From: Myrica gale
Taxonomy: Eukaryota > Streptophyta > Magnoliopsida > Fagales > Myricaceae
DNA: 64,000 nucleotides
Assembly (NCBI GenBank): GCA_963930655.1
Contig: OZ005615.1
Location: 16,882,001 to 16,946,000, forward strand
Direction: 5' to 3'
Notes under the pieces: generated by a model
The model's database searches: none
What the model was told of the DNA's origin: nothing
The model's input: only the letters and a program-made list of their open reading frames with translations
In this document: positions 34,399-45,085 of the stretch, one piece after another
Numbering within the stretch: the first letter of the stretch is position 1
Layout: each line of letters starts with the position of its first letter
Position numbers and translations under genes: made by a program

Positions 34399-37300
34399 AT
34401 AGACACAAATCATTTATTTCTAATCTATTTCACACATCCTGATAAAAATCTCATAGCTATCAATTGAAAGCAAACGCTATGAAGTTTACTTATTCCTCAG
34501 AAGAGGAATCCTCAATCTTTTGTTCTCTTGAGATAGATTCATCATCATTGAAAGACACAACATATTATTATACATCTAGAATGTGGGTCAAGGACCAAAT
34601 TTAAGCTCTAATACTAATTGAAAAACTATTCATTTAGACCCAAACAATACCTAGAAGGGTGAATAGGTGTTTGCTCTCAAATTAAAAATAGTATGATAAT
34701 TTCAAAACACATTTTAAAATTTTTTGATCTAGATCTAAACACTAACAAGTTAAATTAACAAAATAAACAGCGGAAAATTAAAGCAAACTCCAATCACACA
34801 AAGAGAGTCTATTTGATTTTGTTGTATGAAAGTGGAAAACTTTTGAAGCACTCTTCAAAAGAAAAACCACTCTGAGATATCAGCGACACTCGAAATCCAC
34901 TAAGAAGAGAAATATTACAAATAATGATTTTGACACTGCAAACCTTTTTTGTTGATTCTGACAACCCCGATGTAATAATCCAAATAATCCTACTCATACT
35001 TGTTTTGTGCGGCAACCATCTCAAACCCCTAAGGTTCTTCTTATAAACTATTCACGACTAATCTTGATTTCAACATTGGAACTCCGGTAACCAAACTTCT
35101 CCAACACTCTGAAGACTTCACAATGGAAGATTGGTTTCAAAGTGATTGGATGAGAAAAATCTACCAATTTATGTCTAGAATATAATATCTCTAACCCTAG
35201 ATCTCGAGTATCATAAATATTAAAAGTTATTCAAGAGATACGGTTCCATCAAAACTCGAGAAGCTCATGTTTATTTGTTTATCTTTATCGAGTGATACAA
35301 TCTCATCAGAACTCAAGAAGATCATGTTTATTGTGTTTTTGAACTGGTCTTGAGTATCACAAGTCCTTACCCTTATTAGAGGCAATCCTATCAAAACTTT
35401 GAGCACTTATTCTTAGTTAGAGATGTAATCTCATTAGAATTCGAAAAGATTATGTTTATCCTCTTGAACACTAAGACTCATTCTCATTAAGTGATAGTTT
35501 ACAACTCAATTTGATTTATCGTTATAATTGAATCAAGTCAACACTCAACTATACATTAAAACTCTTGATCATAATACCCAATAAAATTATGTTAAATTTT
35601 TTATTATTGCCAAGTATATATATAGTCATTTTCTTTTAATATATGATTTGATATCCTAAGTTGTAATGTACTGAATAATTTCTAGGCTTTGTAAATAATT
35701 TTTACTTACGCTAAATTGTTTAGAATTGACTAAGGCTTGGACCAACCTTTTTTGGCCAATTATTGGGCCAGATGGTGGGCCCATTAAGAAAATTTAAGGC
35801 TGGACTTTATTGGACCAAAAATGGTAGATTTGAGTGGTGAAATCTTGGCCTAAAAGCAAAGCAAGAGACAAGCCCACTATTAATTTCTAGGGCCGGCCAA
35901 TTAAGAGATCTTTTTACCTAAATGGGGGCTAATACATGAGGATTAAGGTGGTTTTTTATGACACTTGACAAAATCTACCAATTTTACCTCCCAATCAAAT
36001 CGATGAAATTGCTTCACCTTGTAAAACTTGCCATAATCATTTAACCTTAGACATAGCATTAACCCTTGTAAGTCCTAGGATTAAGGCAACCCAAGAGGGA
36101 GTGAATTGGGTTTTAAAACTTTTCGCTTTTAACCCTAAAATTTGTGTTTGCAAAGTAAATGATAATTTAGCACAAGTATATATATGCAACAAGTGTAAAT
36201 AAGTGTTAAATGTAAAGAGTAGGGTTTAGAGAAGCAAACACGTGATTTTTAGGTGGTTCGGCAAACCCGCCTACATTAACCCTTCAAGCTCTTTCACCGA
36301 GCCTTGGGGTTTTCCACTATCTTCAAATAATATACACTTTAGCTTCCGGGTGCTAGAGAACCGTACAAGTGTTTTCTCGGGCTCAACACTCAAATCCACC
36401 CAAGTGATTTTCAGGCTCACCACTCACAACCTAACCAAGTCTTGAGATATACCATCTCTAAGCTTCTTCTTTAGTGAAAAACCTCACTAAAGAAAACACC
36501 TCTCTTGATAAGGTAAATTGAAGAACAGAAACTCTCTTGATAGAATATATATGAAAATAGAAGGATCTATCTCTTGATTCACACAAAGACAAAGATATGA
36601 AAGTGTGTTTTGTGTTAATGATATGAGAAATATAAAATACGAAGGTTTGAAATATTTCTCAAGTAGTAGAAATGATATGTGGTCGCTGTGTTCACATTTT
36701 GGACGTTATGAAGGTGTATTTATAGGTTATATATGAAAACTAGCCGTTTATAGCCGTTGGATGTCGTCTGTCAAAATGAGTCGGTCGACCGCTATACCAA
36801 GAGGTCGAAGACCGATCGACCGCTTCATCAGCCGATCGACCTCCTCAACTTAAGCACATAGTCCGTTCTTCTAAAACCATATTTTTGACCACTTTTAAAC
36901 ACATACTTCCCATAAATATATGAAAGGTTTAGGAGTTTGAACGAGGTATTTTGAAACCTTTAAAAATATTTTAATTTTTCAAACAAAAGGTAAAATAGTT
37001 TATGCACGTTTTGAAAGATATGCAAGTGTGATTCATAATCATTGTTAAAAGTGAAACTAAGAGTTACAAGGTTTATACCCTAAGGTCTTGAAACTTCACT
37101 TTTGAGCTCCTTGCATGTTCTTCATCATCATTTTTTAAGTCTTTGGCTCTTTCAAAAATATTTTGTCTTTGAAAATGTTCGTTTTATAAACTTGATCCAT
37201 TTATTGAAATAATCAAAATCTCAATTGTGCACAAAACCCAACAACCCTAGCATTTAACTCTATCATTTAACCTTTGGTTGACCTATGATTTAAATAGTGG

Positions 37301-37440
37301 AGAGAGAAGAAAACAACTCGTTTTTTTTGGCCATAGAGAGAGAAATAGAGAGAGTGTGTGCTTAGAGGTTAATACGAGCACGAGACGTGACATTAGCCAG
37401 ACAAATAATACATTTTTAAAAATCCTACGTTCTCTTCAGC
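34399..37440. other. repeat-rich intergenic region, no gene recognised
   Basis: Two stretches look derived from LTR retrotransposon non-coding sequence. One is 34590-35590 (agaagggtgaataggtg, then repeated tctcatcagaactc words at about 35240-35460). The other is 36060-37260 (cccaagagggagtgaattgg, then a gtcgaccg cluster at 36780-36845). The cluster has several near-palindromic tcgacc/ggtcga words. No coding region, LTR border or target duplication could be defined. Confidence 0.35.
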
Positions 37441-37489
37441 TGAAAATTTAGAAGACAAGAACCTTACCTATAAAGGATATCTTCGGAGT

Positions 37490-37695
37490 TCGACGTGCCC
37501 CCTTCCATTTTAAAACACCTAGGCCTACTCTCTGTACACGCTCGGAATCAAAGAAACAAGTCATCGCTGATATCGAAGACAATCGATTAAAAATTAAGTG
37601 GTTGGAAGGCTAAGGTCTTATCCAAGTAGGAAGAACTACTATCATCAAAATGGTAGCCGCCAAAATAGCCTCATACTTCATGTCCTCTCTGTTTA
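37490..37695 (+). pseudogene. LINE reverse transcriptase fragment
   Basis: The plus strand encodes a piece of a LINE thumb region: a CTRSESKKQVIADIED-like start, a KWLEG stretch, then VGRTTIIKMVAAKIASYFMSSL. One base is missing before the VGRTT block relative to the family (LSQVGRTTLIK), and a TAA interrupts. It resembles a different plant LINE lineage from copies A-C. It stops exactly where the MITE copy 2 sequence begins. Confidence 0.65.
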
Positions 37696-38090
37696 TAAGT
37701 GGTCCGGTCCGGTCTTTACAAAAGCGGTCCACTAAAAAGGTTTATAAGTGGTCCGGTCTTTACAAATGCGGTCCGGTCTGGACCACTTAAGTGGTCCAAA
37801 CCGGATTTAACTTTTTTTTTTAAAAAAAGAAATTTTAAAAAAAATATTTTCGAAAACACTACGCAGTGCTTGCGCAGTGTATGCACTGCGCATTGCACTG
37901 CGCAATGCATGCGCAGTGCGCTCTCGTTGTTTTTTAATATATTTAAAAATTTTACAAACCGGACCGGACCGCATAAATCCGGTCCGGACCGAACCGGATT
38001 TTAAAAATTATAACCGGGCCGGACCGCAAATTTGGTCCAGTTTTTTGGTCCGGTCCGGTCCGGTCTGCGGTCCGGTTCTGTTCAGCCCTA
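37696..38090. mobile_element. hAT-like MITE, copy 2 (left end lost)
   Basis: The right end CAGCCCTA (38083-38090), the GGTCCGG-rich ends, the palindrome GGACCACTTAAGTGGTCC at 37780-37797 and a GCGCAGTG array (37861-37925) identify this as the same family as 7520-8063. The left TIR TAGGGCTG is absent. Instead a tandem duplication of about 46 bp (tttataagtggtccgg ... gcggtcc at 37692 and 37740) abuts a LINE fragment. No target duplication can be assigned. Confidence 0.8.
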
Positions 38091-38162
38091 ACTGCCGCAC
38101 ACTCAACAGCCACAGGTCTGGGCACTCAGCCACTCACTTTGTGATTTAATTCTCTTTACAAA

Positions 38163-39110
38163 TTTAATTATTAAACTCTACTCTCTCTCTCTCTCTCTCA
38201 ATATTTCATAGACCTATCAACTATCACCTACGCTGCCTCTCTTTCTCTCTTTGACGGAATCATTCAGCCAAGGTAAATAATTTTATTGTTGTGATTTTTT
38301 GATGAATTTTATGAATTAGGGATATGTGAATTAGGGATTTGTGAAATAAGGATTTGATGAACTTTGTGAATTAGGGGTATGTGAATTATGGATTTGTGAA
38401 TTAGTAGAGATTTGATGAATTTTGTGAATTAGGGATTTTATGAATTTTGTGAATTAGGGATGTGTGAATTAGGGATTTGATGAATTGTGTGAATTAGGGA
38501 TGTCTGAAAAGCTAAGGAGAAAGTGTAGTTTTTACATTTCAAGAGTCAAAAAATTTTCCCTCTGTTTTTGAACCTTAAGGTAAGTGCATGTTCTTGAACC
38601 TGAAGACCATTTTTCCCTCTGTTTGCTAAGATACGAGGTGATACTTGGTCCAACCTTCACTTCTCCCAAAGTTATTAAGCATTGCATTCACACTTGCTGC
38701 TTTTAGCCTTTTGAAAGCTCGAGCCTACACCAACATCTGCTTTTCAATAATTTGTTTTCTCTTTATTAATATCTCGTGTATTTGAAGCAAATGCAAGGCT
38801 ACCATATCTCATATCTCACTTTTAAAACCCAATTATCAGAACAATGCAAGGCTATGTCATCCTACGAGTAGTAGTTCACGCTTTTGATTATGTTTTACAT
38901 CATTAGTTTTTATGCAAACTAAAGGAAGTTGTCTTGCTTGTTAGATATAGAGGGCTTAGGAATGCTAACTCTTTTCTATATTGTTAGCAGCGTGTTCGGA
39001 TGGGTACAAATGATGGTGTGACAAAAGCAGGACTCTTAGCAGCTGTAGCTGCAAGCAGTGTCATAGGACTAACTTTTGTGGTCTTTGGTTTCTGCTCTGT
39101 ACGTAATAAG
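38163..39110 (+). CDS. possible 5' end of an unrecognised gene (leader exon plus 37-codon exon)
   Basis: A leader-like exon with a (CT)n tract ends at CCAAG|GTAAAT (38272/38273). An acceptor-like TTGTTAG near 38986 precedes ATG at 39000. The 37-codon frame 39000-39110 encodes MGTNDGVTKAGLLAAV..., a small polar start followed by a hydrophobic segment of about 25 residues (possible signal anchor), and ends at AAG|GTACTT. Exon phases allow continuation, but no further exon is visible before the retrotransposon that starts near 39378. I do not recognise the protein. It may be a real gene cut off by the insertion, a copied exon pair, or chance. Confidence 0.3.
38181..38199 (+). repeat. (CT)n microsatellite
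   Basis: Nine to ten CT dinucleotides in the leader-like exon described for 38163-39110. Such tracts are common in plant 5' leaders. Confidence 0.85.
38301..38506 (+). repeat. minisatellite, gtgaattagggat unit
   Basis: About nine irregular copies of a 13-24 bp unit built from tgtgaattagggat and ttgatgaatt. Spacing varies between copies. It lies in the intron-like gap between the leader exon and the 39000 exon. Confidence 0.85.
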
Positions 39111-39377
39111 GTACTTTAATACTTCTGCTATGTGGGATAATTGTATTACATGCACTTAGAAGTAGAAGTACAGCGTGGTGAATTGAACATGCAATGGAGC
39201 ACCAATCTGTGATGTGGTCACAAGCACATCTATGAAGGGTGCTCTGTATTTTTTTTCTAAGCTTGAAGAGGGTTTAGTTGGTGTCATAAGAAAGTTTTCA
39301 TTATAAAGGAAAAAAAATTTGTCATTTCGCCTTTAGAATTCAACCCCCTTGAATTTTGGTCCTGGTTCCGCCACTGC

Positions 39378-39591
39378 TCTGTGTTGAGGTGAGAGTGGGC
39401 TGCAAATAATCCCTAAGTGTTCTAGGTGCTTGGTCAGCCATAGCTTCAACACTAGCAGAATTTTCCGAATTAGAGTTTAAATCACTGCTAATAAAGTCCA
39501 ACTCAACACTGGGCACCCTATCACTATACACACTATCAGTAGAATTCACTCTATATAGCCTATGTGTATCGTCTCTTGCCCAATTCATCAA
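39378..39591 (-). pseudogene. gypsy gag N-terminus fragment
   Basis: The minus-strand frame carries MADQAPRTLRDYLQPT, the usual gag start of this gypsy group, about 140 bp after the primer site. It is cut at about 39378, where a different repeat begins (minus strand: CAGTGGCGGAACCAGG, a sequence often seen at plant repeat ends). The rest of gag, including the capsid domain, is absent here. Confidence 0.7.
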
Positions 39592-39712
39592 ACATGAGTG
39601 CCTAAGAGAGTGATATCAAGTGCATGAGTGTGAACTAACGGACCAACAACTAATAATGTAAAGTGGGAAGAAAGAAAAAAAAACTGGCAATAGAATGTAA
39701 ATTGAACTTACC

Positions 39713-39732
39713 GTTCCCCGGCAACGGCGCCA
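39713..39732 (-). promoter_or_regulatory. retrotransposon primer-binding site (tRNA-Asp)
   Basis: The minus strand reads TGGCGCCGTTGCCGGGGAAC. Its first 17 bases are complementary to the 3' end of plant tRNA-Asp. It would prime minus-strand DNA synthesis of an element whose 5' LTR is the one at 41243-39740. Confidence 0.85.
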
Positions 39733-39739
39733 AAAACTT

Positions 39740-41243
39740 GGCTAGACTAAAAATGATTAGCGAATTACTCCCAAGCGTAGGAGGTTGTCAAGTAATACTA
39801 GGGAAGTCCTAGGTCATCTCCACAAGGAACGATGTGTTCAATCTTCCATTACAATCACCAATACGAAAAGAGAAAACATGTTCTATTTACAATGAGAATG
39901 GTATTTACAAAGGAAGAGGTTGGGTTTTAGGATACCAGCCATGATTCTTGAGAGTTTTGAGTTGTGACCAAATTAAGTGCTAAGAGATAAATAAAGAGCT
40001 ACAAGCAATACATGATAATGAAATAGCATGAGAGGGAGTTGGAACCAGTTAAACTCAAGTAGTTGTCAACGAAATGTCACTTGACATTAATCCTGCTCTA
40101 AGAGACATTTCATCGAACACTTGGTACCCAAACTTTAGCTAGTCACAACCCATACATACCCATACACAAACCAACTAACCAACACAAGCTTAAACACTAA
40201 TCTAACATAAAGGAAGTGAAATAGAACTTAACAAAACATTTAACCATCCAACCAAAGTAAAACTCAAATCTGGGATATAAATGCAACATAACATTCGGTT
40301 CACAAAAGTTCTAAAGCTGAAATGATAGTGAAAGCATACATAGCAGATTCGGTCTACACAACAACAAGAGAAAATGCAATGGAAACAACACTAAAGGAAA
40401 GAAACGAATACAACAAAAGCTACTACAAAAGCTTCAAAGGAAAACTAAGCCAAAAGCTACAGCCTCTGGTTTCCACGGTAGCAGCAAGAGAAGAAAAACA
40501 AAAGAAAATCAATGAGGGAAAGTGTTGAAGCTTTTGGAGACCCAGCAGCTGCCCTGGTGAGACCCACGAACCAGCCAAAAGACACCTTTCGAACTCCCCT
40601 TTCTTGCCCCCAAAAGTTCTCTTTTAAACTTGATTTGGGGAGGCTTTCGTCGTGACTCAGCACCAGCCCTAGGGCTTCTTTATCGTTTTCCAAAAATGCC
40701 CTCAAATCTGGCGTCAGACATGTCGCGCTCGACCGACGCTCAACTGCTGCTCGAGTGTCCCTTTGAGATTTTTCGCACAGAATTGTAACGCTTGATCACC
40801 GCTCGACGTACCGCTCGAGCGTCCAATAGACACAGAGACTCCACGCGCGATCAGCGCCCGACCTGCCGCTCGAGCGGCTTCGTGTCTTCAAACAGCAGCA
40901 TAACGCTCGACCAACGCTCAACGCCCGCTCGAGCGCCCCTTCGATTCCAGCCTCCCTCTCACTTCCATGAGCTCAATTTATCTCCATTGTTCATATGCAA
41001 AACATGAAAGCAGAAGTTAATATAGGAAATATTTCAATCATATTAATGAAAATGGAGACATGAAAATATGGTGAGAGGAGAGAGAGCAAATAACTTAAAA
41101 TTACTCAATTACACTTGCTTTTGTCAAAATTAACAATTCGCCCCTTACTAAAGTCCAAAGCATAATTTCCTCATTTACTAGTGGAAATGGTGTAATTGTG
41201 GAACTTTCTCAAGTGATAAATCAGCAAAATTGTGATACAATCA
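39740..41243 (-). mobile_element. gypsy LTR (about 1.5 kb)
   Basis: It starts TGATTGTATCAC at 41243, directly after the polypurine stretch GTTGGGGGTG (minus strand), and ends close to the primer site. The exact end is not defined. It contains four imperfect GC-rich units with CGCTCGA and CCGCTCGAGCG words at about 40725-40948. Open frames in it are not believed to be genes. The same first 15 bp mark the right end of the whole element at 46773-46759. Confidence 0.75.
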
Positions 41244-41413
41244 CACCCCCAACTAGCTTTTTGCTAGTCTCTTAGCAAAAATAGCGAAAAGTAATTGAAC
41301 AAAATAATGCAATGATGCAACAATTCATTCACAAGCAAGTCAGTCAATCAAAAGAATTCTCAATCACAATGACTTCACCTCTCACAATTTCAAACAATAT
41401 TAGCATAATAGGA

Positions 41414-41515
41414 TTGAGGCAAAACGTCTAAAGAACTTACGATTTATCACCTTGACTCTCTCTTATTCATCATTTCTACCACTGGCTGTCCAAAAGAGTT
41501 TCGACCTTAAGATTG
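41414..41515. repeat. 102-bp direct repeat, 3' non-coding copy
   Basis: This sequence lies between integrase and the polypurine tract and recurs at 46661-46762 with one mismatch. The distance is 5,247 bp. It is not an LTR. Confidence 0.9.
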
Positions 41516-42192
41516 ATCCTAACTACTTCAAAGCTGAAGGGTCTAGCAGTTTTCGCGCCAACTCTGTTCTTAAGGGTTGTTGAGTTTTCCAAACCCCCAA
41601 AGTTCGGGCAACTGTTTCTAGCCCTTAATTCCAAAACAACTTGAGTGTCCTCTTTCTTATGCTCTTCTTCTTTTCGTTTTCTTTCTTTTCCATTTTTTTT
41701 CAAAAGGCACAGCTCAGTAGTCCTGTAGTGTACTTCTCTCTATTCTAGTCATTGGTATGTATATGAAGACTACTGAGAGATATCAGTTAAAAGAAATAGC
41801 TATTTCCTAGAATGTTTTGCCCTTCATCCAAAAAGTTCAACAGTTTGAAACTAGAGAGTTCACATCATCATTCATATTTCATCAATGTCAAATTTGAATG
41901 CTCGAGAAGGAAAGAGTTGTCAACATGCATTAATAAAGTTCAACCACCATCATCATCTTACTAGGAGTCAGCAATTCAGCCTAATCACAGAAGAATGCAA
42001 TGTTGTAGTGACAAGTGTAAATGAATATACTGCATGATTGCAAAACGTGCAAATCCCTCCCCCCAACTAAGTGAAGCAGTGTCCTCAATGCCAAAAGAGA
42101 AACAGGAGAAAAATAGACGAGAAAAAGGAGAAATGACAACAGCGGAAAAAGAGCAAAGAAGGAACAATATGTACAAGAGAAGGAAATCCTAC

Positions 42193-44845
42193 TCAAAAGT
42201 CACAAAGGGAGTGAACAACCTGAGTTTCAGCGCCGGGATCATAAGGAGAAAGAAAGGGTTTAAGGCGCTGACCATTAACAGTGAAAGATGTACCGCTCTT
42301 GGGATTTTGAATTTCCACCGCCCCATGATCATGAATTTTGGTGATGATATACGGGCCATGCCAGCGAGACTTTAACTTACCAGGAAAAAGATGTAAGCGA
42401 GAATTATAAAGAAGAACTTCCTGGCCAAGTATGAAGTGTTTGGGAAGAATCCTCTGATCGTGGAGGATTTTCATGCACTCCTTTGCCAATTGAGCATTGT
42501 CATATGCATTGAGACGAGCTTCATCCAATTCAGCAATCTGCAGTTTTCTCAACCCTGAAGCTTCATCAAGTGACATGTTAACTTGTTTAATGACCCAAAG
42601 AGCACGATGTTGAATCTTAACAGGTAAGTGACAAGCACGACCATAGACTAGACGATAAGGGGACATGCCAAGAGTAGTTTTAAAAGCAGTGCGATAAGCC
42701 CACAAGGCATCAAGTAGTCTAAGGGACCAATCCTTTCTATTGGGATTAACTGTTTTCTCCAAAATGATTTTTATCTCACGATTTGCTAACTCAGCTTGCC
42801 CATTTGTTTGGGGGTGATATGGAGTACAGACTCGATGAGTAACTCCATATTTCTTCAAAAGATTGGAAAACGGTTTGTTACAAAAATGAGAACCCCCATC
42901 ACTAATGATAACCTTGGGCATGCCAAAACGAGCAAAAAGAGACTGGAGAAATTTAAGGACAACACGATGGTCATTGGTTTTGCAAGCTATGGCCTCCACC
43001 CATTTAGAAACATAATCCACAACCAATAGAATGTAAGTATATCCAAAGGAAACCGGAAAGGGACCCATGAAATCAATTCCCCAACAGTCAAAAATTTCCA
43101 AAGTAAGAATTGGGGAGAGAGGCATCATGTTTCTTTTGGTGATGGCTCCCAACTTTTGACAAGAGTCACAAGTCTTACAAAAATTGTAAGCATCTTTGAA
43201 CATAGAAGGCCAATAAAAACCACTCTGTAAAATTTTGGCCACTGTTTTCTTCGCAGAAAAATGACCACCACATGCGCCCTTATGACAAAACTCCAAAATG
43301 GAAGAAAACTCAACATCAGGAATGCATCTTCGAATCAATTGGTCTGAACAGTATTTGAAAAGATAAGGATCATCAAAATAAAAGTGTCTTACCTTCGCAA
43401 GGAATTTGCGCTTGTCTTGAAGAGACCATTCAGAAGGTACCTGTTCAGTCACCAAATAATTAACTATGTCAGCAAACCAAGGAATTGTATTAACTACAAA
43501 AAGTTGTTCATCGGGAAAACTATCGTCCAAAGGAAGAGAGGAAGAGGAAGAAGCGGCTGATGACAATCTTGACAAGTGATCCGCTACCACATTTTCAACT
43601 CCTTTCTTGTCCTTGATAGGGATGTTAAACTCTTGTAGCAACAAAATCCAACGAATCAACGTTGGTTTGGCATCTTTCTTTGACAACAAATATTTGAGAG
43701 CAGAATGGTCAGTGAAAATGATAACAGAAGACCCAATAATGTAAGAACGAAATTTATCCAAGGCAAACACAACAGCTAACAACTTCTTCTCGGTGGTGGT
43801 ATAATTTCTTTATGCATCATTTAAAGTGCGACTTGCATAATAAATGACAAAAGGCCTATTATCCACTCTTTGGCCAAGAACGGCACCTAGAGCGAAATCA
43901 CTAGCATCTGTCATGATTTCAAAAGGCAAGTCCCACCGAGGAGGTTGCATAATGGGAGCAACTATTAAATGTTCTTTCAGGGTCTCAAAAGCATGTTGGC
44001 AGTCATCAGTCCAAACAAAAGTAGTATCATTTTGCAACAAAGTACACAATGGTTTTGCAATACTACTAAAGCCTTGAATGAAACTTCTATAAAAGCCAGC
44101 ATGACCAAGAAATGATCTGATATCCTTTACTGTCCTAGGGACAAGTAATTGAGAAATCAACTCTATCTTAGCCTTGTCAACCTCTATACCACACTCAGAA
44201 ATTAAGTGATCAAGTACCAAGCCACTACTAACCATAAATTGACATTTTTCCCAATTCAACAACAAATTTTTCTCTTCACATCGTCGCAACACAACATCAA
44301 GATGTTTCAAACAGGCATCAAATGATATACCAAACACAGAGAAGTCATCTATAAACACTTCACACATTTCATCCAACATGTCAGAAAAAATACTCATCAT
44401 ACAGCGCTGAAAAGTAGCAGGTGCATTACATAAAACCAAATGGCATTCTTCTAAAAGCAAAAGTGCCAAAGGGACAAGTGAAGCTGGTCTTCTCTTGATC
44501 CTCTGGTGCTATGGCAATTTAATAATAACCAGAAAAACCATCTAGAAAGCAATAAAAAACATTATCAGCTACTTTTTCTAAAATTTGATCCAAGAAAGGT
44601 ATTGGGAAGTGATCCTTCCGACTAACTGAATTCAACTTCCTATAGTCAATGCACATTCTCCAACCAGTTACCTTCCTAGTCGGGATCAACTCACCACTGG
44701 CATTTTCAATAACAGTTAAACCAGATTTCTTTGGAACTACCTGTGTTGGGCTTACCCACTTGCTGTCGGAGATAGGATAAATGATGCCCACAGCCAACAA
44801 TTTCAGCACCTCTTTCTTCACCACCTCTTTCATGGTGGGCTTCAA
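42193..44845 (-). pseudogene. gypsy pol: reverse transcriptase, RNase H, integrase
   Basis: 44845-44519 is the RT N-terminal part (WVSPTQVVPKKSG, GWRMCIDYRKLN, FPIPFLDQILE). 44469-43810 is the rest of RT with the catalytic VFIDDFSVF and the start of RNase H (EIMTDASDFALGAVL). 43782-42193 is the RNase H end ([11 protein letters not shown]) and a full integrase. The integrase has the zinc H-C motif ([14 protein letters not shown] ... CKTCDSCQK) and the catalytic [16 protein letters not shown] and [12 protein letters not shown] codons at about 44516-44518 and 43807-43809 stand where CAA (Gln) is expected. One extra T near 44445 shifts the frame after MPFG. Non-functional. Confidence 0.9.
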
Positions 44846-45085
44846 TCTTCGTTGTGCATCACGAACTGGCCTTGCATCTCCCTCCAGAAAGATGTTATGA
44901 GTGCAAATAGAGGGGTCAATTCCTTTGATGTCTGCAATGGTCCATCCTATTGCTCCTCGATGTCATCTTAACACTGCTAATAAATCAGCTTCTTGCTTTG
45001 AAGTAAGCTGAGAAGAGATAACAACTGGGAATGTACCCTCAGCTGGACCCAAAAACACGTACTTCAAGTCCTCAGGTAGTGGCTT

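Noticed and set aside
37699-38149. Open frames with repeated RSGP-like residues
   Set aside because: Same cause: repeats of MITE copy 2 read in three frames.
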